A stretch of DNA of 64,000 bases from Pseudomonadota bacterium (GTDB lineage Bacteria > Pseudomonadota > Gammaproteobacteria > Burkholderiales > Burkholderiaceae_C): assembly GCA_020161775.1 (NCBI GenBank), contig JAIUOW010000002.1, forward strand, positions 1 to 64,000, in the 5' to 3' direction. The notes beneath the pieces were generated by a model. It was given only the letters and a program-made list of their open reading frames with translations. It searched no databases and had not been told where the DNA came from. Positions 58,672 through 64,000 of this stretch are shown piece by piece. A program made the position numbers and the translations under genes. The stretch's first letter is position 1. Every line of letters starts with the position of its first letter.

Positions 58672-59670
58672 ATGACCGATACTCGCCACGCCGTCTCTTC
58701 CACCCGCCGCACGCTGCTCAAGGCCGCTGGCGCCGCCGTCGCCGTCGCCGGCGCGCCCATGGTGCGCGCCCAGGCCGGCCCCAAGATCCGCATCGGCTAC
58801 TGGCCCATCGCAGCGGGCCTGCCGTTCTATTCAGCCATCGAGCTGGGTTACTTCAAGGAAGCCGGCCTGGACGTGGAGCCGCTGAAGTTCGCGGGCGCGC
58901 AGCAGGTGATGGAGGCCGTGCTGTCCGGCCGCGCGGACGGCACCGCCAACGGCACGGGCTCGGCCAACATCGCCATCGGCGAGATTGCCGCGCCCGGCAC
59001 CTTCAAGATCTTCTGCTCCAACCCCAGCAACGTGAAAAACGTGCTGGACGAGGTGATCGTGCCCGTGGCCAGCCCGGCCAAGGTGATGGCCGACCTCAAG
59101 GGCAAACGCGTGGGTTCGGGCCCCGGCATCCAGAACGTGACCTTGGCCAAGACCGTGCTGGAGCGCGGCGGCGCCACCGGCGCCACGGTGGTGGAGCTGC
59201 CCATCGGCCAGCACGTGGCCGCGCTGGCCGCCGGCCAGATCGACGCCGCCTACACGCTGGAGCCCACCGGCACCATTGGCCGCATGAACGGCACCACGCG
59301 CGTGCTGGAGCCGGGCGTGATCGCCAGATACGTGCTGGGCGACCCGATGGCGCCGTGGTTTGGCGGCTCGGCGTCGCTGGCCTCGGCCTTCATCCAGAAG
59401 AACCCCGAGGTGGCGAAGAAATTCATCACCGCCTATGGCAAAGGCGTGGCCTATGTGCGCAGCAAGCCGGCCGAGGCGCGCCAGTACATGAAGGGCTACA
59501 CCGCCATTGAAGGCCCGCTGACCAGCGAGGTGCCGCTGGCCGCGTACACCATGTACAACGAGTTCACGCCGGCGGATGTGGCGCACTTCCAGAAGTTCTT
59601 CGACCTGTTCAGCGAGAAGGGCATCTTCAGCAAGCGGCTGCTGGTGGACAGCATGCTCTACAAGGGCTGA
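58672..59670 (+). CDS. ABC transporter substrate-binding protein (SsuA/NMT1 type)
   Basis: A 332-residue exported protein with a twin-arginine-type signal (STRRTLLKAAGAAVAVAGAP, cleavage near VRAQA). The mature part is a type 2 binding fold of the nitrate/sulfonate/taurine class (IRIGYWPIAAGLPFYSAIEL, GYFKEAGLDVEPLKFAGAQQ). GGAG precedes the ATG. Between atzF and its permease, it probably binds a ureido or amide compound; the exact ligand is unknown. Confidence 0.87.
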   Translation: MTDTRHAVSSTRRTLLKAAGAAVAVAGAPMVRAQAGPKIRIGYWPIAAGLPFYSAIELGYFKEAGLDVEPLKFAGAQQVMEAVLSGRADGTANGTGSANIAIGEIAAPGTFKIFCSNPSNVKNVLDEVIVPVASPAKVMADLKGKRVGSGPGIQNVTLAKTVLERGGATGATVVELPIGQHVAALAAGQIDAAYTLEPTGTIGRMNGTTRVLEPGVIARYVLGDPMAPWFGGSASLASAFIQKNPEVAKKFITAYGKGVAYVRSKPAEARQYMKGYTAIEGPLTSEVPLAAYTMYNEFTPADVAHFQKFFDLFSEKGIFSKRLLVDSMLYKG

Positions 59671-59674
59671 AGCC

Positions 59675-60538
59675 ATGCGCGCCACACCAGACGCCATGCC
59701 GGGTGCGCCCGTGCCGCCCACGGCGGTGGCGGCGCCCAAGCCCTGGACGCCGCCCGCCGCCCACGCCACCGCCGCGCCGAAGAAGCCGCAGTGGGAGCGC
59801 TTCCTGCCGTTCATCGGCCCCATCGTGCTGTTCATCTTGTGGGACCTGGCCGTACGCACGGGTTTCATCAAGGCCATCCTGCTGCCGCCGCCGCTGGATG
59901 CCCTGGGCACGCTGATCAGCGGCCTGTGGGGTGGTCCGCTGCTCAAGGACTTTGGCGTCACCGTCATGCGAACGGTGCAGGCCTTCCTGATCGCCGCCGC
60001 CGTGGGCATGCCGCTGGGCGTGCTGCTGGGCAGCAACGAGCGGGCCTACCGCAGTGTGGAGTTTTTGATCGACTTCTTCCGTTCCACGCCGTCGTCGGCG
60101 CTGATTCCGCTGTTCCTCATGATCTTCGGCGTGTCGGACATCAACAAGGTGGCGATTGCCGCGTTCGGCGCGTTCCTGATCGTGGTGTTCAACAGCGCCT
60201 ACGGCGTCATCAACGCGCGCAAGCAGCGGGTGATGGCGGCCAAGGTCATGGGCGCGACGCGCTGGCAGATTTTCAAGGACGTGCTGGTCTGGGAAAGCCT
60301 GCAACCCAGCTTCGTGGGTTTGCGCTCGGCGGTGTCCATGGCGCTGGTGATCGTGATCGTGGCCGAGATGTTCATCGGCGCCGACAGCGGCCTGGGCAAC
60401 CGCATCATCAACTCGCAGCAGGTGATGAACGTGCGCGACATGTATGCCTCCATCCTGGCGGCGGGCGCGTTGGGCTACGCACTCAACATCCTCTTTCTTG
60501 TCGCCGAACGCAAGATCGTTCACTGGAGTGGCCGATGA
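59675..60538 (+). CDS. ABC transporter permease
   Basis: A 287-residue inner-membrane protein with a Pro/Ala-rich cytoplasmic N-terminus (~1-40) and about six helices. The EAA loop region is KVMGATRWQIFKDVLVWESL. It is an SsuC/TauC-type permease. The start ATG 59675 is 4 bp after the binding-protein stop and its stop overlaps the ATPase start by ATGA. Confidence 0.9.
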   Translation: MRATPDAMPGAPVPPTAVAAPKPWTPPAAHATAAPKKPQWERFLPFIGPIVLFILWDLAVRTGFIKAILLPPPLDALGTLISGLWGGPLLKDFGVTVMRTVQAFLIAAAVGMPLGVLLGSNERAYRSVEFLIDFFRSTPSSALIPLFLMIFGVSDINKVAIAAFGAFLIVVFNSAYGVINARKQRVMAAKVMGATRWQIFKDVLVWESLQPSFVGLRSAVSMALVIVIVAEMFIGADSGLGNRIINSQQVMNVRDMYASILAAGALGYALNILFLVAERKIVHWSGR

Positions 60539-61356
60539 ACGCCGTGATCAACGCCCCCGTCTTCGCCGACGTGCCCGCGCGTGAATTCGTGCCCGGCCCG
60601 GCCGGCACGCACATCACCATCCGGGGCCTCACCAAGTACTTCGCGGGTTGGCCGCTGTACGAGAACTTCGACCTGGACATTCCCAAAGCAAGAATCGTCT
60701 CGGTGTTCGGCCCCAACGGCTGCGGCAAGAGCACGCTGATCAACATGATCGCGGGGCTGATCCCCATCGACAGCGGTGAGATCCTGTTCGATGGCAAGAG
60801 CCTCAAGGACACCAAGATCGGCTACGTGTTCCAGAACTACCGCGAAGCGATGTTCCCGTGGATGCGCACCATCGACAACATCGCCTACCCGCTCAAGCTC
60901 GAAGGCAAGAGCAAAGCCGAGGTGGACCGCCGCATGGCCGAGCTGGTGGCGAGCTTCGACGTCAAGTTCGACCTGAACCGCTATCCGTACGAGCTGTCGG
61001 GCGGCCAGCAACAGACCGCGTCCATCATGCGCGCGCTGGCCAACAACCCCGAGGTGCTGTTCCTGGACGAGCCGTTCTCGGCGCTGGACTTCGAGATGAC
61101 GCTGTTCATCCGCGAGAAGCTGCAGGAAGTGTTCATGAAGACCGGCACCACCATGCTGCTGGTGTCGCACGACCTGGAAGAGGCGGTGTACCTGGCCGAC
61201 CAGGTGCTGCTGCTGACCAAGCGCCCGACCAAGGTGGCGGAAATCCTGGCGTACGACGATGCGCGCCCGCGCACGGTGGACACGCTGTCGACGCCGAGCT
61301 TCGTGGCGACCAAGAAGCTGTCGCTTGAAATCTTCCAGCGCGAGGTGCGCCGGTGA
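60535..61356 (+). CDS. ABC transporter ATP-binding protein
   Basis: A 273-residue ABC ATPase of the SsuB/TauB type. Walker A is FGPNGCGKSTLIN, the Q-loop VFQNYREAMFPWM, the signature LSGGQQQTASIMRALANNPE, Walker B LFLDEPFSALD and the switch VSHDLEEAVYLAD. It is coupled by 4-bp overlaps to the permease before it and the atzG-like gene after it. Confidence 0.94.
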   Translation: MNAVINAPVFADVPAREFVPGPAGTHITIRGLTKYFAGWPLYENFDLDIPKARIVSVFGPNGCGKSTLINMIAGLIPIDSGEILFDGKSLKDTKIGYVFQNYREAMFPWMRTIDNIAYPLKLEGKSKAEVDRRMAELVASFDVKFDLNRYPYELSGGQQQTASIMRALANNPEVLFLDEPFSALDFEMTLFIREKLQEVFMKTGTTMLLVSHDLEEAVYLADQVLLLTKRPTKVAEILAYDDARPRTVDTLSTPSFVATKKLSLEIFQREVRR

Positions 61357-61559
61357 CCGAAGCCGAAACGCTCGCCTATGTGAAGGCCAGTGCGGTTGCG
61401 CTGGGCATCCCGCTGGACGCTGCTCGCGCGCAGCGTGTGGCAGCGCACCTGGAGCGCACGGCGGCGCTGGCCGCGCTGCTGGAGCGCGTGCCGCTGTCGC
61501 CCGAGGATGAGCTGGCTGAAATATTCAATCCCGATCCGGACAGGACGCACGCCGCATGA
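61353..61559 (+). CDS. atzG: DUF4089 small subunit (AtzG/HpxX-like)
   Basis: A 68-residue GatC-like protein (MTEAETLAYVKASAVALGIP ... EDELAEIFNPDPDR). In cyanuric-acid degraders AtzG forms a complex with the amidase AtzE, and in purine degraders HpxX plays the matching role with HpxY. ATGA overlaps on both sides tie it to the ATPase and the amidase gene. The name depends on which pathway is present. Confidence 0.83.
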   Translation: MTEAETLAYVKASAVALGIPLDAARAQRVAAHLERTAALAALLERVPLSPEDELAEIFNPDPDRTHAA

Positions 61560-62974
61560 CCGCCGCCGAAGCACTGGAGGCCTGCATCGCCCGCATCGAC
61601 GCGACCGACGGCGAGGTGAACGCCTTCACTGGCAAGAGCTACGCCCGCGCCCGTGCCGAGGCCGCGGCCATCGATGCACGCCGCGCGCGCGGCGAGGCGC
61701 TGGGTCCGCTCGCCGGTGTGCCCTATGCGGTCAAGAACCTGTTTGACATCGAAGGCGAGGTGACGCTGGCCGGGTCCAGGGTCAACCGCGATCACGCACC
61801 CGCGTCATCGGACGCCTTCCTGGTGCGACGCCTGCAGGCCGCCGGTGCCGTGCTGGTGGGCTCGCTGAACATGGACGAATACGCCTACGGCTTTACCACC
61901 GAGAACACCCATTACGGCCCGTGCCGCAACCCGCATGACCTGACGCGCATCGCGGGCGGGTCGTCCGGTGGTTCGGGCGCGGCCGTGGCGGCGGGCCAGG
62001 TGCCGGTGGCGCTGGGCTCGGACACCAATGGCTCCATCCGCGTGCCGTCTTCGCTGTGCGGCGTGTGGGGGCTCAAGCCGACGTTCGGGCGGCTGTCGCG
62101 GCGCGGCAGCTACCCGTTCGTACACAGCGTCGATCATCTGGGGCCGTTTGCCGATTCGGTCGAACGGCTGGCCGCGGTGTACGACGCACTGCAGTCGCCT
62201 GACCCGCTGGATGCGGGTTGCCACGCGACGGCTATCGAGCCCACGTTGCAGTCGCTGTCGCAAGGGACGAAAGGCTTGCGCATCGGTTTGTTGGGCGGCT
62301 ACTTCCACGACAACGCCACGCAGCCCGCGCGCGAAGTGGCCAAGGCCGCCGCCCGCGTCCTCGACGTGATCGAGATCGTCGAATGGCCCGATCCGGCGGC
62401 CGCCCGCGCGGCGGCCTTCATCACCAGCGCCAGCGAAGGCGGCGCGCTGCACCTGGCCGACCTGCGCACGCGCGCGGATGACTTCGAGCCGCTGTCGGTG
62501 GACCGTTTCATCGCGGGCGCGCTGCAGCCCGCGGCCTGGTACCTGCGGGCGCAGCGCTTTCGCCGCGTCTACCGCGACAAGGTCAATGCGCTGTTCCAGC
62601 ATTGGGACGTGCTGATCGCGCCCGCCACGCCGGTGGCCGCGCCCTTGATTGGCACGGAGTGGCTGGACATCAATGGCCAGCGCCTGCCCTGCCGGCCGTC
62701 CATGGGCCTGCTGACGCAGCCGATCTCGTTTGCGGGTTGCCCCGTGGTGGCCGCGCCGATGTGGCCGTCTGGCACCGGTGGCCTGCCGGTTGGCGTGCAA
62801 CTGATCGCCGCGCCCTGGCGCGAGGACCTGGCGCTGCGCGCGGCGATGGTGCTGCAGCAAACGGGCGTGGCGCACCTGCGTCCTCCCTCCCCCGCTGGGG
62901 GAGGGTTGGGGTGGGGGCAATGGGGTGCTGCGATGGCCCCCACCCCCGCCCTCCCCCATCGGGGGAGGGAGTGA
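61556..62974 (+). CDS. atzE: AtzE/HpxY-family amidase (probable 1-carboxybiuret or oxalurate-pathway hydrolase)
   Basis: A 472-residue amidase-signature enzyme. The Lys is in [13 protein letters not shown], the Ser residues in [20 protein letters not shown] and [18 protein letters not shown]. AtzE converts 1-carboxybiuret to urea-1,3-dicarboxylate, which AtzF can then degrade. The last ~30 residues (from about 443) are encoded by an inserted palindromic repeat and are Pro/Gly-rich with no family similarity, so the natural C-terminus has been replaced or extended. It is translationally coupled to the atzG-like gene. Confidence 0.87.
   Translation: MTAAEALEACIARIDATDGEVNAFTGKSYARARAEAAAIDARRARGEALGPLAGVPYAVKNLFDIEGEVTLAGSRVNRDHAPASSDAFLVRRLQAAGAVLVGSLNMDEYAYGFTTENTHYGPCRNPHDLTRIAGGSSGGSGAAVAAGQVPVALGSDTNGSIRVPSSLCGVWGLKPTFGRLSRRGSYPFVHSVDHLGPFADSVERLAAVYDALQSPDPLDAGCHATAIEPTLQSLSQGTKGLRIGLLGGYFHDNATQPAREVAKAAARVLDVIEIVEWPDPAAARAAAFITSASEGGALHLADLRTRADDFEPLSVDRFIAGALQPAAWYLRAQRFRRVYRDKVNALFQHWDVLIAPATPVAAPLIGTEWLDINGQRLPCRPSMGLLTQPISFAGCPVVAAPMWPSGTGGLPVGVQLIAAPWREDLALRAAMVLQQTGVAHLRPPSPAGGGLGWGQWGAAMAPTPALPHRGRE
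62884..62970. repeat. Palindromic GC-rich repeat at the 3' end of the amidase gene
   Basis: The left arm starts TCCCTCCCCCGC and the right arm ends GGGGGAGGGA, with inner GGGTGGGGGC / GCCCCCACCC arms around a short AT-containing loop. It resembles the CTCCCCC...GGGGGAG intergenic repeats known from many beta- and gamma-proteobacteria. It lies inside the reading frame and supplies the stop region of the amidase. Confidence 0.75.
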
Positions 62975-62979
62975 ACACC

Positions 62980-63372
62980 ATGGACATCAACCTGCCCGAC
63001 ATCGTGCTCGAAGTCACGGCGGCCTTTGCGCGCTACGAAAAGGCCCTGGTCAGCAATGAAGTGGCCGTGCTGGACGAGCTGTTCTGGGACAGCCCGCACA
63101 CGCTGCGCTACGGCGCCACGGAAAACCTGTACGGGTATGACGCCATCCGGGCCTTTCGCGCGGGGCGCTCACCCCAGGGCCTGGCGCGCCAGCTGATGAA
63201 CACCGTCATCACCACCTACGGCCGCGACTTTGCCACGGCCAGCACCGAATTCCGCCGCGCGGGCGCGGCACGTACCGGCCGCCAGAGCCAGACCTGGCTG
63301 CGCACGCCTGCAGGCTGGCGTGTGGTGGCCGCGCATGTGAGCCTGCTGGACACACCGCCGCCCCTTGCATGA
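62980..63372 (+). CDS. hpxZ: HpxZ/AtzH-like NTF2-fold protein (DUF3225)
   Basis: A 130-residue protein of the SnoaL/NTF2-like DUF3225 family ([60 protein letters not shown]). It accompanies AtzE/HpxY amidases; a catalytic role has been suggested but is not settled. The start is ATG 62980, just past the repeat; a GTG 9 bp upstream is in frame. Confidence 0.87.
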   Translation: MDINLPDIVLEVTAAFARYEKALVSNEVAVLDELFWDSPHTLRYGATENLYGYDAIRAFRAGRSPQGLARQLMNTVITTYGRDFATASTEFRRAGAARTGRQSQTWLRTPAGWRVVAAHVSLLDTPPPLA

Positions 63373-63406
63373 ATCCTGCTAACCCCTTTCAACCCCGGAG
63401 AAGACC

Positions 63407-64000
63407 ATGACCCTGCAGCACACCAACCGCCGTGACTCCCTCAAAACCCTGGCCGCGCTCGGCGCTGCCGCCTCCGCGCCGCTGGCCTTCGCGCAAAAGC
63501 CGCTGACCGTGGGCGTGATCTACGTGGGCCCGCGTGACGACTTTGGCTACAACCAGGCGCAGGCCCAGGCCGCCGCCGAGCTGAAGAAGATGCCCGGCAT
63601 CAAGGTGGTGGAAGAAGAAAACGTGCCCGAGACCGCCGCCGTGCAGAAGACCATGACCGGCATGATTGCGCAGGACGGCGCCAGCGTGCTGTTCCCCACC
63701 TCGTTCGGCTACTTCGACCCGCACATGCTGGCCATGGCGGCCAAGTACCCCGACGTGCGCTTTGCCCATTGCGGCGGCATGTGGACCGAGGGCAAGCACC
63801 CCAAGAACACCGGCAGCTTCTTTGGCTACATCGACGAATGCCAGTACCTCAACGGCGTGGTGGCCGGCCACATGAGCAAGAGCGGCAAGATCGGCTTCGT
63901 CGCGGCCAAGCCCATCCCGCAGGTGTTGCGCAACATCAATGCCTTCCTGATGGGTGCGCGCTCGGTCAAGCCCGGCATCACCTGCAGCGTGATCTTCACC
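63407..64000 (+). CDS. BMP-family ABC transporter substrate-binding protein (cut by window edge)
   Basis: The first 198 residues are visible. An N-terminal signal with a twin-arginine flavour (TNRRDSLKTLAALGAAASAP, cleavage near AFAQK) precedes a basic-membrane-protein/PnrA-like fold (VGVIYVGPRDDFGYNQAQAQ, TSFGYFDPHMLAMAAKYPDV, GYIDECQYLNGVVAGHMSKS). BMP proteins bind nucleosides or nitrogenous bases, so this second transporter may bring in the heterocycle that the operon degrades. The reading frame runs off the window. Confidence 0.88.
   Translation, partial: MTLQHTNRRDSLKTLAALGAAASAPLAFAQKPLTVGVIYVGPRDDFGYNQAQAQAAAELKKMPGIKVVEEENVPETAAVQKTMTGMIAQDGASVLFPTSFGYFDPHMLAMAAKYPDVRFAHCGGMWTEGKHPKNTGSFFGYIDECQYLNGVVAGHMSKSGKIGFVAAKPIPQVLRNINAFLMGARSVKPGITCSVIFT

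Overview
The window is GC-rich throughout, densely packed, and carries beta-proteobacterial gene families and intergenic palindromes of the kind common in Burkholderiales. A free-living or soil/freshwater member of the Comamonadaceae is the most likely source. This is inferred from gene content and style, not from a marker gene. No rRNA, tRNA or CRISPR array was seen.

Layout. 1-124: right end of an IS3-family element. 319-2498: LysR regulator divergent from a D-tartrate dehydratase (tarD). 2598-4672: KefB/C-type antiporter, then a DUF2061 membrane protein behind a Fur-box-like palindrome. 4821-11442: co-directional cluster of SPFH-SHOCT protein, DUF4178 zinc-ribbon protein, DUF350 membrane protein, membrane-fused aminopropyltransferase (speE) and a flavin amine-oxidase-like lipoprotein. 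This is a candidate polyamine-linked envelope system and it is split by a large inverted-repeat element. 11464-12420: ParD-like/zeta toxin pair. 12436-15574 (minus strand): speH, murU, a PIN/RHH toxin-antitoxin pair and pepP. 15697-18767: tkt-gap. 18865-21802: class III cyclase, membrane-anchored Mrr-like nuclease, slyD, and a ProQ/FinO RNA-binding protein.

21817-36568 is a divergent 2-aminoethylphosphonate (2-AEP) locus. The minus-strand arm is phnR-phnA-phnY-HD hydrolase-EamA transporter-dimethylglycine-dehydrogenase-like flavoprotein-hydratase. The plus-strand arm is the phnSTU transporter, the PhnW transaminase and, 3 bp later, a glutamine-synthetase-like ligase. PhnW, PhnY and PhnA convert 2-AEP through phosphonoacetaldehyde and phosphonoacetate to acetate and phosphate. 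After a second copy of the large repeat come an Fe-alcohol dehydrogenase, a PuuD-like hydrolase, an aldehyde dehydrogenase and a HAD phosphatase (37181-41149). With the ligase, these fit a gamma-glutamylated amino-alcohol (for example ethanolamine) route.

41163-52133 is a five-gene minus-strand defence locus: SNF2/PLD-like helicase, DUF4391 protein, DNA methyltransferase with a compositionally distinct specificity region, AlbA_2 ATP-binding protein and a type III restriction helicase-nuclease. 52195-56748 holds a HipA-family YjjJ kinase with 12-bp-phased upstream repeats, a second PuuD-like hydrolase, a zinc-ribbon protein, an orphan ABC ATPase and a Fic protein behind a four-half-site operator array. 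56854-64000 is a nitrogen-scavenging operon behind a consensus sigma-54 promoter: allophanate hydrolase, ABC transporter, AtzG/HpxX, AtzE/HpxY amidase, HpxZ and a BMP-family binding protein cut by the window edge.

The clearest unexplained structure is the paired ~243-bp palindromic element at 7772-8299 and 36601-37127. Its 30-36 bp terminal arms differ between loci but stay perfectly, or all but perfectly, complementary within each element.
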